Source of the DNA: Gammaproteobacteria bacterium
GTDB lineage: Bacteria > Pseudomonadota > Gammaproteobacteria > JAJPIJ01
DNA: 64,000 bases
NCBI GenBank assembly: GCA_022071965.1
Contig: JAJVIQ010000001.1
Span: 124,001-188,000 of the forward strand
Direction of reading: 5' to 3'
Made by a program: the position numbers and the translations under genes
Notes under the pieces: model-generated
Told to the model about the DNA's origin: nothing
The model's input: only the letters and a program-made list of their open reading frames with translations
The model's database searches: none
Part shown: piece after piece, positions 12,234 to 20,658 of the stretch
How the letters are laid out: each line of letters starts with the position of its first letter
Position numbering within the stretch: position 1 is the first letter of the stretch

Positions 12234-12395
12234 CTATTTCTTGCCGGCACGCGCTCCGGACTCGTTCTTGCTCTTGGCATTGCGCGCGGGCGCGGGCGTG
12301 GCAGTGGCAACCTTGGGTTCTGCCGCGGCGATGGCCGACATGGCATGCAGCCCGCGGAACTGTGTCGCGATCTTCTGGGCGTTGCTGGTTCGCAT
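12234..12395 (-). CDS. Small basic Ala/Lys-rich protein, unknown function
   Basis: Predicted 53 residues starting MRTSNAQKIATQFRG and ending in a Lys/Ala/Ser-rich tail (ARNAKSKNESGARAGKK). A GAGGAG sequence ends three bases before the ATG at 12395, a little close but usable. The frame stays open to an ATG at 12527, but the extra 44 codons use many A/T third positions unlike the rest, so I prefer the short form. A strong intrinsic terminator follows at once, which supports real transcription. No family is recognised; the charge and composition would suit a nucleic-acid-binding or disordered protein, but that is a guess. Confidence 0.45.
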   Translation of the reverse strand: MRTSNAQKIATQFRGLHAMSAIAAAEPKVATATPAPARNAKSKNESGARAGKK

Positions 12396-12735
12396 AGACT
12401 CCTCGGATGGATTCAACCTGACGCTAAGACCGTTGGTACGCGCAATTGGTTCGCTTGCGCTGCCCGGCTCGTCCTCGCAATCAGCCGGTATATCGGCAAT
12501 GACCGCAGGAACTGTTGTTGTTTGCATCGTACGACCCCCGAGCTGAACGTCGCCTTAAGTGTCGGCGCTCCGGGCCCGACTTCAGGCTCGAGACGGCGGT
12601 CGATGCGTGGTCGCGAGCGGCGCTCGGAGACGCGCTGCGACGCGGCGCAGCAGCGGCGTTGTGGAAAAAGGCAGGCTGCTCGTTCAGGTATCGGCCATGC
12701 GAGAACCGGCGGGCATGCTGGCGTGACGGAGCGAT
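12396..12735. other. Intergenic stretch without a supported gene
   Basis: About 340 bp between the small ORF and the glutaredoxin-like gene. It must contain the leader or promoter of the 53-residue ORF if that gene is real, but I could not pick a convincing -35/-10 pair. No RNA gene is recognisable. Confidence 0.4.
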
Positions 12736-13377
12736 TCAGTTGGCTTCGGGAGCGGGGGGGATATCCGACGCCGGTGCGGGCGCCGGCGGCGGCGCGGTCG
12801 CGTCGTCGCCGGTGGCTTCCGATGCCTCATCCGATGCCTCATTCGGGGAGGGGTTCGCACCCGCCGTCGCGGTGCTCGCTGCCGCCGCCGCTCCCGGTTC
12901 GGGCGGGTAACCGGCCTTGTCGAGGGCAGCGGTCAGCGCGGCCGCGTCGTATTCGCGGAGGATGGTGTCATCGATATGGACGACGGGGACGTTCATCAGC
13001 CCGTCCTCAACCCCGAGCAGGTCCTGCAGCTCCTTCCGGATCGCCCCGTCGGTGGAGGCGTCCTTGTCGGTGAACGGCACACCGCGGGCCTTCAACTGCA
13101 GGCGCACCAGCTCGCAACTGTCGCAATTGGGGATGGAGTAGAGCGTGACCGGATGTTTCGCCACGATCTCCGACAGCACCGGCGTGGGGGGATTCACATT
13201 GCCCTGCAGCCGTTTTTCACCCTTCTTGATGCTGCCCGGCGGACAACTGTCCCGGAAGGAGCTCTGGCCCGATTCGTCGATGCACTCGACGACGGTGACG
13301 GCCTTTACCGGGAGGAGGCCGGCGAGGGCGGTGATCACGATCGCCTGGCAGGATCGAAGCAGGGGAGTTCGCATCAT
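12736..13377 (-). CDS. Exported glutaredoxin-like protein with DUF4124-like N-terminal domain
   Basis: Predicted 213-residue periplasmic protein. The start at 13377 has AGGAA seven bases upstream. Residues 1-26 form a signal peptide. Residues 27-60 (ECIDESGQSSFRDSCP) look like a short DUF4124-type domain with two cysteines. A glutaredoxin fold follows at about 75-155, with redox motif C85-D-S-C88 in LYSIPNCDSCELV and the cis-Pro region NVPVVHID. The C-terminal 55 residues are Ala/Pro-rich low complexity. A role in periplasmic thiol-disulfide exchange is inferred; the substrate is unknown. A TATACT -10-like element for it lies at 13479-13484. Confidence 0.8.
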   Translation of the reverse strand: MMRTPLLRSCQAIVITALAGLLPVKAVTVVECIDESGQSSFRDSCPPGSIKKGEKRLQGNVNPPTPVLSEIVAKHPVTLYSIPNCDSCELVRLQLKARGVPFTDKDASTDGAIRKELQDLLGVEDGLMNVPVVHIDDTILREYDAAALTAALDKAGYPPEPGAAAAASTATAGANPSPNEASDEASEATGDDATAPPPAPAPASDIPPAPEAN

Positions 13378-13482
13378 TGGCAGGTTCCTGACTCTCTGGG
13401 TTGAAGGGTGCGAATCGGCCACACGCGGGAGATGACATGCACGGTCTCACCTGCCCGGACGTTCGCGGTACGCGAAAAGTAT

Positions 13483-13496
13483 AGCAATCAATTGCT
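13483..13496. repeat. Short inverted repeat between divergent promoters
   Basis: AGCAAT-CA-ATTGCT, a perfect 6-bp dyad, overlaps the -10-like element of the glutaredoxin-like gene and lies upstream of the tRNA-Leu/tig promoter. It could be an operator, but nothing else supports that. The remainder of the 312-bp gap (13378-13689) holds only promoter signals. Confidence 0.3.
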
Positions 13497-13530
13497 TGTT
13501 TGCCGTCCTTTCAGGAGTGCCGGGCGGGGG

Positions 13531-13558
13531 TTACCCGCGTGTTTGACCTCAGTATAAT
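13531..13558 (+). promoter_or_regulatory. Putative promoter for tRNA-Leu and tig
   Basis: -35-like TTACCC (13531-13536), 16-bp spacer, consensus -10 TATAAT (13553-13558). Transcription would start about 125 bp before tRNA-Leu and could read on into tig and clpP. Confidence 0.5.
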
Positions 13559-13689
13559 GCCGCGTGTGCGGCAGGCACCCCGGTATTGAGCGCCCTCCCG
13601 GTCGGCCCGAGCCACGTTTCCCTCTGCGAGACCTCGACCCCAGTCTTCCGGGCAACGGCTCAGTCCCCCGGGGGAAGCGCCGTCGGCAC

Positions 13690-13774
13690 GCGAAAGTGGC
13701 GGAACTGGTAGACGCGCTGGATTTAGGTTCCAGTGGGGAAACCCGTGAGAGTTCGAGTCTCTCCTTTCGCACCA
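13690..13774 (+). tRNA. tRNA-Leu (UAG anticodon)
   Basis: 85-nt cloverleaf with acceptor stem GCGAAAG/CTTTCGC, anticodon stem CTGGA/TCCAG around loop TTTAGGT (anticodon TAG), a long class-II variable arm, T-loop GTTCGAGTC, and an encoded CCA end. It lies 104 bp upstream of tig and reads in the same direction. Confidence 0.95.
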
Positions 13775-13878
13775 TCTCGTGGAAGACCGGTCCACTGCCG
13801 GGCACGGGGTCGCTGGCCGTCGCCAGCCCCGCGGTAAAAACCCAACGGCAAACATACATATATATAGGGCAGGATCAT

Positions 13879-15222
13879 ATGCAGGTATCAGTCAGCAGCA
13901 CCGGCACCCTGGGGCGCCGCGTCACCGTCGAGGTACCCGAGGAGCAGATCAGCAAGGAGGTCCAGAGCCGTCTGCGGACGATCACGCGCACGGCGCGTAT
14001 CGATGGCTTTCGGCCGGGCAAGGCACCGATGCGATTGGTGGAACAGCGCTATGCCGCGCGGGTCCGCGACGAAGTGGTCGGCGAGGTGGTGCGCCGCAGC
14101 TTCGCGGACGCGGTGATTCAGGAGAAGCTGCGCCCTGCCGGGGCCCCGGTCATCGATCCCCTGAGCGTGGAGCCGGGCAAGGGGCTCTCCTATACGGCCA
14201 CGTTCGAGGTTTATCCCGAGGTGGCCATGAAGCCGGTCGCCGACCTGAAGCTGAACCGGACCACCTGCGCGATCACCGAGGCGGACATCGACAAGGTGGT
14301 CGCCAGGCTGCGTGAGCAGCGCCGTAACTGGAATAGGGTGGATCGCAGCGCCGCCACCGGCGATCGGGTCACCCTCGATTTCGTAGGCAAGATCGACGGG
14401 GCGCCCTTCCCCGGTGGCACCGCGCAGGACTACCAGCTGGAGCTGGGGGCCGGCCGGTTCATCCCGGGATTCGAGGAAAGCGTGGTCGGCAAGGCGCCGG
14501 GAGGCCACGAGATCCATGTGACCTTCCCGAATGACTACCCGCACCAGGGGCTCGCGGGCAAGGGCGCGGTGTTCGAGATCACCCTCAAGCAGGTCGAAGA
14601 GCCCGCCCTGCCGGAGCTGGACGAGGAGTTTTTCAAGGCATTTGGTGTCGAAGAGGGCGGGATCGACGCCTTCAGGGCGGACGTACGCAGGAACGTCGAA
14701 CGGGAACGCGACCAGGCCCTGCGCACCGGCCTCAAGCACGGTACCTTCAATACCCTGATCGAGGCCAATCCGCTCGAACTGCCCAAGGCGCTGGTCGAGA
14801 ATGAGGCACGGCGATTGCTACATCAGAGTCAACAGGGCCTGATGATGCGGGGCATCCCGCGCGCCCAGGTGGAGGGCATGTCGGCGGATTCATTCCGTGC
14901 GCAGGCAGAGCGGCGCGTAGCGCTCGGTCTGCTCATGGGCGACATCATCCAGAAGCAGAAGCTGGAGGCGGACCCGGCGCGGGTGCGCAACCTGCTCGAG
15001 CATATGGCATCTACGTACGAAGACCCGGCGGCGGTGATCAAGTGGTACTACGAGGACGAGGAGCGGTTGAACGAGGTCCGCACGGCCGTGCTGGAGGACC
15101 AGGTGGTCGACTGGCTGATGACGCAGGCGAAGGTCACGGAACAGAGCATCTCGTTTGACGATCTCATGAATCCAAGGCAGACTGAAATCGACCCTGGAGC
15201 GGCAGTTCGACATGACCGGTAA
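13879..15222 (+). CDS. tig: Trigger factor, ribosome-associated chaperone/PPIase
   Basis: Binds the ribosome exit site and assists folding of nascent chains. The 447 residues contain the N-terminal ribosome-binding signature DGFRPGKAP (about residues 44-52), a central FKBP-type PPIase domain ([20 protein letters not shown]), and the long helical C-terminal domain. I chose ATG 13879 ([14 protein letters not shown]), preceded by AGGA. The larger open frame upstream covers tRNA-Leu and is spurious. Its last 11 bases overlap clpP. Confidence 0.97.
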   Translation: MQVSVSSTGTLGRRVTVEVPEEQISKEVQSRLRTITRTARIDGFRPGKAPMRLVEQRYAARVRDEVVGEVVRRSFADAVIQEKLRPAGAPVIDPLSVEPGKGLSYTATFEVYPEVAMKPVADLKLNRTTCAITEADIDKVVARLREQRRNWNRVDRSAATGDRVTLDFVGKIDGAPFPGGTAQDYQLELGAGRFIPGFEESVVGKAPGGHEIHVTFPNDYPHQGLAGKGAVFEITLKQVEEPALPELDEEFFKAFGVEEGGIDAFRADVRRNVERERDQALRTGLKHGTFNTLIEANPLELPKALVENEARRLLHQSQQGLMMRGIPRAQVEGMSADSFRAQAERRVALGLLMGDIIQKQKLEADPARVRNLLEHMASTYEDPAAVIKWYYEDEERLNEVRTAVLEDQVVDWLMTQAKVTEQSISFDDLMNPRQTEIDPGAAVRHDR

Positions 15223-15835
15223 CGCGCCCATGAATGCGACCACCCGCGCGCTGAATCTCGTGCCCGTCGTCATCGAGCAGACGGCGCGGGGCGAGCGCGC
15301 CTACGACATCTACTCGCGTCTGCTCAAGGAGCGGGTGATATTTCTCGTCGGACCGGTCGATGACCACGTCGCCAATCTCATCGTCGCCCAGCTTCTGTTC
15401 CTGGAATCCGAGAACCCGGACAAGGACATTCATTTTTATATCAATTCGCCGGGAGGCTCGGTCAGCGCCGGGCTGGGTATCTACGACACCATGCAGTTCA
15501 TCAAGCCGGATGTCAGCACCATGTGCATCGGCATGGCGGCCAGCATGGGCGCCCTGCTGCTGGCCGGTGGTACGGCGGGCAAACGCTACTGCCTGCCGCA
15601 TTCCCGCGTCATGATCCATCAGCCGCTGGGCGGCTTCCAGGGTCAGGCCACCGATATCGAGATTCACGCCAAGGAGATCCTGAAGGCGCGCGAGCGGCTG
15701 AACTTCATACTGTCCCAGCACACGGGACAGCCTCTGGATCGCATCGCCCAGGACACTGACCGCGACAATTTCATGAGCGCAGAGGAGGCGAAGAGGTACG
15801 GTCTCATCGACGAGGTGTTGACCCGGCGTGCCTGA
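15212..15835 (+). CDS. clpP: ATP-dependent Clp protease proteolytic subunit
   Basis: Serine protease forming the double-heptamer chamber that works with ClpX or ClpA. The 207 residues match the family length. The nucleophile is S111 in GMAASMGA and the general base H136 in SRVMIHQP, at the same spacing as in other ClpPs. It overlaps tig by 11 bases and precedes clpX by 96 bp, the usual tig-clpP-clpX order. A downstream ATG at 15230 could be used instead. Confidence 0.97.
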   Translation: MTGNAPMNATTRALNLVPVVIEQTARGERAYDIYSRLLKERVIFLVGPVDDHVANLIVAQLLFLESENPDKDIHFYINSPGGSVSAGLGIYDTMQFIKPDVSTMCIGMAASMGALLLAGGTAGKRYCLPHSRVMIHQPLGGFQGQATDIEIHAKEILKARERLNFILSQHTGQPLDRIAQDTDRDNFMSAEEAKRYGLIDEVLTRRA

Positions 15836-15931
15836 CTGGCCCGTTAATTGTAAGGTGCAGCCGGCGCGCAGGACGCGATCCACCGTGGTGTGGTCTAGAA
15901 TTCTGGGTGTGGGCAATCGGAGAGCAAAGCG

Positions 15932-17215
15932 ATGAGCGACAACAGACAGAACAAGGGGGAAGGCGACCGACTTCTGTACTGTTCCTTCTGCGGCAAGAGC
16001 CAGCATGAGGTGCGCAAGCTCATCGCCGGCCCTTCCGTGTTCATCTGCGATGAGTGCGTCGAGCTCTGCAACGACATCATCCGTGAGGAGATACAGGACA
16101 AGGCGACCGGTGGACTCGGCAGCCGGCTGCCGACGCCGCAGGAGATCAAGAACACTCTCGACGATTACGTCATTGGGCAGGAGCAGGCCAAGAAGATCCT
16201 GGCCGTCGCCGTGTACAACCATTACAAGCGGCTGGAGACGCGCAGCAAGAACAGCGATGTCGAGCTGGCCAAGAGCAACATCCTGCTCATCGGCCCCACG
16301 GGCAGCGGCAAGACGCTCCTCGCCGAGACCCTGGCGCGCCTTTTGAACGTGCCCTTCACGATCGCCGACGCGACCACCCTGACGGAAGCCGGTTATGTCG
16401 GCGAGGACGTCGAGAACATCATCCAGAAGCTTCTGCAGAAGTGTGACTACGACGTCGACAAGGCGCAGACCGGCATCGTCTACATCGACGAAATCGACAA
16501 GATCTCGCGCAAGTCCGACAATCCCTCGATTACCCGCGACGTCTCGGGCGAGGGCGTGCAGCAGGCGCTGCTGAAGCTCATCGAGGGCACCGTGGCCTCG
16601 GTGCCGCCGCAGGGCGGGCGCAAGCACCCGCAGCAGGAATTCCTGCAGGTGAACACTTCCAACATCCTGTTCATCTGCGGCGGCGCCTTTGCCGGCCTGG
16701 ACAAGGTCATCCAGAACCGCACCGAGAAAAGTGGCATTGGCTTCTCGGCGGACGTGCGAAGCAAGGTCGACCGCAAGACCACGGCGGAGTTGCTGCACCA
16801 GGTCGAACCCGAGGACCTCATCAAGTACGGCCTGATACCGGAGTTCGTCGGCCGTCTGCCGGTCCTGGCGGTGCTGAACGAGCTGGACGAGAGCCAGCTC
16901 GTGCAGATCCTCACCGAACCGCGCAACGCCATCACCAAGCAGTACGCCAAGCTCTTCGAGATGGAGGGCTGCGAGCTGGTCTTCCGCGAAAACGCCCTGC
17001 GCGCGGTCGCGCGCAAGGCCGTGGAGCGCAAGACCGGAGCGCGCGGGCTGCGCTCCATCCTGGAGCACGTCCTCCTGGACACGATGTACGAGCTGCCGTC
17101 CATGGACAACGTCGCCAAGGTTGTGGTTGACGACACGGCGATCGAAGGGGAGTCCAAGCCTCTGATCATCTATGAGAGTTCGGAGCAGCAGCGGCCCAAG
17201 GCGGCCTCCGATTGA
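15932..17215 (+). CDS. clpX: ClpXP protease unfoldase subunit ClpX
   Basis: AAA+ unfoldase that recognises substrates and feeds them to ClpP. The 427 residues begin with a C4 zinc-binding domain (C17, C20, C39, C42), then the AAA+ module with Walker A GPTGSGKT near residue 121, Walker B ([10 protein letters not shown]), and the pore/IGF-loop region ([11 protein letters not shown]). A CTAGAAT -10-like sequence ends 30 bases before the ATG, so it may have its own promoter as well as read-through from clpP. An intrinsic terminator follows. Confidence 0.97.
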   Translation: MSDNRQNKGEGDRLLYCSFCGKSQHEVRKLIAGPSVFICDECVELCNDIIREEIQDKATGGLGSRLPTPQEIKNTLDDYVIGQEQAKKILAVAVYNHYKRLETRSKNSDVELAKSNILLIGPTGSGKTLLAETLARLLNVPFTIADATTLTEAGYVGEDVENIIQKLLQKCDYDVDKAQTGIVYIDEIDKISRKSDNPSITRDVSGEGVQQALLKLIEGTVASVPPQGGRKHPQQEFLQVNTSNILFICGGAFAGLDKVIQNRTEKSGIGFSADVRSKVDRKTTAELLHQVEPEDLIKYGLIPEFVGRLPVLAVLNELDESQLVQILTEPRNAITKQYAKLFEMEGCELVFRENALRAVARKAVERKTGARGLRSILEHVLLDTMYELPSMDNVAKVVVDDTAIEGESKPLIIYESSEQQRPKAASD

Positions 17216-17248
17216 CCGGTCCGCGACGGCCGCGACAGCAGTCATCCG

Positions 17249-17276
17249 AGGGGGGCATCGCCCCCCTTGATTTTTT
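17249..17276 (+). terminator. Intrinsic terminator after clpX
   Basis: G6-C / G-C6 hairpin (17250-17256 with 17260-17266, loop ATC) followed by TTGATTTTTT. It begins 34 bp past the clpX stop and separates clpX from lon. Confidence 0.85.
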
Positions 17277-17454
17277 CGCCGGAGGCCCCAGCTTCATCCG
17301 GTGATGGTTTGGTTGTTGCTTGCCTCACCAGACCCGCGTCCGGCCCACGACCGGATCCGGAGCGATGCGCTGTGATGCCGCCGCCACTCGCCAACCTGTC
17401 GAATACAGATATACTCAATTTAAGTGGTACCGCGTAAGAGGGCGCTCCAACGAA

Positions 17455-19860
17455 ATGACTGAATCCACACTCGTAGTCCCAGTGCTCCCGTTGCGGGACG
17501 TCGTTGTGTATCCGCACATGGTGATCCCCCTGTTCGTGGGTCGGGAGAAGTCCGTCAAGGCGCTCGACATGGCGATGGAGAGCAACAAGCAGATCCTGCT
17601 GGTGGCCCAGAAGAGCGCCGGGGAGGACAACCCCGAGGTCGCGGACATATACACCATCGGGACCCTCTCGAGCATACTGCAGTTGCTGAAGCTTCCGGAC
17701 GGCACCATCAAGGTCCTCGTCGAGGGCAACCAGCGCGCCAACGTGAAGCGGTACATCGCCACGGACGCGATTTTCACCGCGGAGGTCGAGGTCGTTCAGT
17801 CCCAGGAGGTCGACGAACGCGAGGCCGAAGTCCTGATGCGCTCGGTAATGTCGCAGTTCGACCAGTACGTGAAGCTCAACCGCAAGATCCCCCCCGAGAT
17901 CATCTCCTCCCTATCGAGCATCGACGAGCCCTCGCGCCTGGCCGACACGATTGCCGCGCACATGGCCGTGAAGATCCCCGAGAAGCAGAAGATCCTGGAG
18001 ATTGTCAGCGTGCGCGCGCGGCTCGAGCACCTCGTTGGCCTGATGGAGGGCGAGATCGACCTGCTTCAGATCGAAAAGCGTCTGCGTACCCGCGTCAAGA
18101 AGCAGATGGAGAAGAGCCAGCGCGAGTACTACCTGAACGAGCAGATGAAGGCCATCCAGAGCGAGCTCGGCGAGATGGATGGCGGCAACGAGTTCGACGA
18201 GTTGCAGAAACGCATCGACAAGGCCGGCATGTCCAAGGAGGCCAAGGCCAAGGCGAATGCCGAGCTGAAGAAACTGCGCATGATGTCGCCGATGTCGGCG
18301 GAGGCCACCGTCGTGCGCAACTACGTCGACTGGATGCTCAACGTGCCCTGGAAGAAGCGCACCAAGATCAGCCAGGAGGTGAAGCGCGCGGAGAGGATCC
18401 TCAACGAGGATCACTACGGGCTCGAAAAGGTCAAGGAGCGCATCGTGGAGTACCTTGCGGTGCAGGCGCGCGTCCAGAAGATGAAGGGCCCGATTCTGTG
18501 TCTCGTGGGCCCTCCGGGCGTGGGCAAGACCTCGCTCGGGAAGTCGATCGCGCGCGCGACCAACCGCAACTTCGTCCGGATGTCGCTGGGCGGTGTGCGT
18601 GACGAGGCTGAGATTCGCGGCCACCGCCGGACTTACGTCGGCGCCCTGCCCGGGAAGATACTGCAGAACATGGCGAAGGCCGGCACGCGCAACCCGCTCA
18701 TTCTGCTGGACGAGATCGACAAGATGGCGATGGATTTCCGCGGCGACCCGGCGGCGGCGCTGCTGGAGGTGCTGGATCCCGAGCAGAACTGCACGTTCAA
18801 CGATCATTACCTGGAGGTCGATTACGATCTCTCCGAGGTCATGTTCGTCACGACCGCCAACAGCATGAACATCCCGGCGCCGCTGCTCGATCGCATGGAG
18901 GTCATCCGGTTGTCCGGCTACACCGAGGACGAGAAGATCAGCATCGCCGAGAAGTACCTGATCCCCAAGCAGATCAAGGGCAATGGGCTGAAGACCGAGG
19001 AGATCGAGATACCTACCGCCACGATCCGCGAAATCGTGCGGTATTACACGCGTGAGGCCGGTGTACGCAATCTCGAGCGCGAGATCGCCACCATCTGCCG
19101 CAAGGTCGTGAAGGAGATCCTCTCCAAGGGCGGAGGCAAGCGCATCAATGTCGCCGCAAAGAATATCGAGAAGTTCCTCGGTGTGAAGCGCTATCGATTC
19201 GGGCTCGCCGAGGAGCAGGATCGCGTGGGGCAGGTTACCGGACTGGCATGGACCGAGGTCGGCGGCGATCTGCTGACGATCGAGGCGGCCGTGGTGAGCG
19301 GCAAGGGCAAGGAGACCTATACGGGGCGCCTTGGCGATGTCATGCAGGAATCCATCAAGGCCGCGATGACCGTGGTGCGCAGTCGCGCACCGGCGCTGGG
19401 CATCGATCCGGAGTTCTACCGCAAGCGCGACGTGCACTTCCACGTTCCGGAGGGTGCCACGCCGAAGGATGGTCCGAGCGCGGGTGTCGGCATGTGCACC
19501 GCTTTGGTATCGGCCTTGACGGGGATCCCGGTGCATTCGAACGTGGCGATGACCGGCGAAATCACCTTGCGCGGGGAGGTCCTGCCCATAGGCGGCCTGA
19601 AGGAAAAACTGCTGGCCGCGCTGCGTGGAGGCATCAAGACGGTGCTGATTCCGTTCGAGAATCAGCGTGAACTCGCGGAGATTCCGAAGAACATCAAGCA
19701 GAACCTTGAAATCCGGCCGGTGCGTTGGATCGACGAGGTGCTCGAGGTTGCGCTGCAGCGCTTGCCGGCGCCGGCGAAATTCGAGGAAGCCGCCGAACCG
19801 GAGATCCCCGCGGCAAAGTCCGAAGGCGAGGACTCCGCCGATCTGCTGCGCGCGCACTAG
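17455..19860 (+). CDS. lon: ATP-dependent protease Lon
   Basis: Cytoplasmic homohexameric protease that degrades misfolded and regulatory proteins. The 801 residues show the N-terminal substrate domain (PVLPLRDVVVYPHMVIPLFVGRE), AAA+ module with Walker A GPPGVGKTS near residue 352, and the proteolytic domain with the Ser-Lys dyad S675 (PKDGPSAG) and K718 (GGLKEK). The ATG at 17455 (MTESTLVVPVLPLRD) fits the family start; the upstream in-frame extension is not credible. A TATACT -10-like hexamer is at 17410-17415, but I see no clear -35 or heat-shock promoter. Confidence 0.97.
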   Translation: MTESTLVVPVLPLRDVVVYPHMVIPLFVGREKSVKALDMAMESNKQILLVAQKSAGEDNPEVADIYTIGTLSSILQLLKLPDGTIKVLVEGNQRANVKRYIATDAIFTAEVEVVQSQEVDEREAEVLMRSVMSQFDQYVKLNRKIPPEIISSLSSIDEPSRLADTIAAHMAVKIPEKQKILEIVSVRARLEHLVGLMEGEIDLLQIEKRLRTRVKKQMEKSQREYYLNEQMKAIQSELGEMDGGNEFDELQKRIDKAGMSKEAKAKANAELKKLRMMSPMSAEATVVRNYVDWMLNVPWKKRTKISQEVKRAERILNEDHYGLEKVKERIVEYLAVQARVQKMKGPILCLVGPPGVGKTSLGKSIARATNRNFVRMSLGGVRDEAEIRGHRRTYVGALPGKILQNMAKAGTRNPLILLDEIDKMAMDFRGDPAAALLEVLDPEQNCTFNDHYLEVDYDLSEVMFVTTANSMNIPAPLLDRMEVIRLSGYTEDEKISIAEKYLIPKQIKGNGLKTEEIEIPTATIREIVRYYTREAGVRNLEREIATICRKVVKEILSKGGGKRINVAAKNIEKFLGVKRYRFGLAEEQDRVGQVTGLAWTEVGGDLLTIEAAVVSGKGKETYTGRLGDVMQESIKAAMTVVRSRAPALGIDPEFYRKRDVHFHVPEGATPKDGPSAGVGMCTALVSALTGIPVHSNVAMTGEITLRGEVLPIGGLKEKLLAALRGGIKTVLIPFENQRELAEIPKNIKQNLEIRPVRWIDEVLEVALQRLPAPAKFEEAAEPEIPAAKSEGEDSADLLRAH

Positions 19861-19942
19861 CTCGCGGACATCAGTAACCCGACGCAAATCGCGCGACGAA
19901 TTGTCGGCGGTTCCGTCATACGACATCGGACGCCGCGCTTGC

Positions 19943-19972
19943 TTGACGCCTTCGGAGAGCTGTTGGTATAAA
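19943..19972 (+). promoter_or_regulatory. Putative hupB promoter
   Basis: -35 TTGACG (19943-19948), 18-bp spacer, -10 TATAAA (19967-19972). Both boxes are close to the sigma-70 consensus. The leader to the hupB ATG would be about 105 nt. Confidence 0.65.
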
Positions 19973-20084
19973 GCGCTCTCTCCAGACGATCGAAGTTCCT
20001 CACGTCCAAGCAGGGCGGCGCGATAGATCGATCCGCCGCGCACAATGGAACTCAGCGACAACAAGCCAAAGGGGATGAGCGACA

Positions 20085-20357
20085 ATGAACAAAGCAGATC
20101 TCATTGAGAAGATTGCCGAGGCTGCAGATGTTTCGAAGGCAACGGCCACGCGGGCCCTGGATGCAACGCTCGAAAGCATCACGAAGGAACTCAGGAAGGG
20201 ACAGATGGTCACTCTGGTTGGCTTTGGCACGTTTACGGTCCGCAAGCGCGCCGCTCGCACCGGCCGCAATCCGCGGACCGGTGAGACACTCAAGATCAAG
20301 GCCGCGAAGATCCCGGGCTTCAAGGCTGGCAAGGCCTTGAAGGATGCCGTAAACTAG
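20085..20357 (+). CDS. hupB: DNA-binding protein HU (beta type)
   Basis: Small nucleoid protein that bends and compacts DNA as a dimer. The 90 residues match HU throughout: [15 protein letters not shown] start, [22 protein letters not shown] in the dimer-interface and arm region, and a C-terminal [17 protein letters not shown] lies upstream of the ATG. It sits downstream of lon as in many gammaproteobacteria and is followed by two tRNA genes. Confidence 0.97.
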   Translation: MNKADLIEKIAEAADVSKATATRALDATLESITKELRKGQMVTLVGFGTFTVRKRAARTGRNPRTGETLKIKAAKIPGFKAGKALKDAVN

Positions 20358-20384
20358 CGCGCCCCCGGAAGGGCCGCAGCGCCT

Positions 20385-20460
20385 GGGTGCTTAGCTCAGC
20401 TGGGAGAGCGTCGCCCTTACAAGGCGAATGTCGGGGGTTCGATCCCCTCAGCACCCACCA
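20385..20460 (+). tRNA. tRNA-Val (UAC anticodon)
   Basis: 76-nt cloverleaf: acceptor GGGTGCT/AGCACCC, anticodon stem TCGCC/GGCGA with loop CTTACAA (anticodon TAC), T-loop GTTCGATCC, encoded CCA. It follows hupB by 27 bp. Confidence 0.95.
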
Positions 20461-20469
20461 AAATTCGTA

Positions 20470-20546
20470 GGAGCGGTAGTTCAGTCGGTTAGAATACCGG
20501 CCTGTCACGCCGGGGGTCGCGGGTTCGAGTCCCGTCCGCTCCGCCA
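20470..20546 (+). tRNA. tRNA-Asp (GUC anticodon)
   Basis: 77-nt cloverleaf: acceptor GGAGCGG/CCGCTCC, anticodon stem CCGGC/GCCGG with loop CTGTCAC (anticodon GTC), T-loop GTTCGAGTC, encoded CCA. It is separated from tRNA-Val by nine bases and is likely co-transcribed. Confidence 0.95.
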
Positions 20547-20552
20547 ATCTCG

Positions 20553-20587
20553 AGGGCGCTCCCGCGCATGCAGGGTGCGCCCTTTTT
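20553..20587 (+). terminator. Intrinsic terminator after tRNA-Asp
   Basis: AGGGCGC (20553-20559) pairs with GCGCCCT (20577-20583), with a short loop and TTTTT ending at 20587. It ends the hupB-tRNA transcript just before the ppiD promoter. Confidence 0.75.
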
Positions 20588-20589
20588 CA

Positions 20590-20617
20590 TTGTTGCGGAC
20601 AGCAGGCCCTTGATAAT
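20590..20617 (+). promoter_or_regulatory. Putative ppiD promoter
   Basis: -35-like TTGTTG (20590-20595), 16-bp spacer, -10 GATAAT (20612-20617), starting immediately after the tRNA terminator and about 40 bp before the ppiD ATG. Confidence 0.45.
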
Positions 20618-20658
20618 CTTGCCCTCATCGGGTTGACGGAATCGCGAGGTGGACGAAC

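Noticed and set aside
13564-13878. N-terminal extension of trigger factor
   Set aside because: It would translate through tRNA-Leu; the family start and AGGA lie at 13879.
15164-17245. 693-codon open frame opposite clpP and clpX
   Set aside because: Both sense genes are unmistakable; the antisense product shows no domain.
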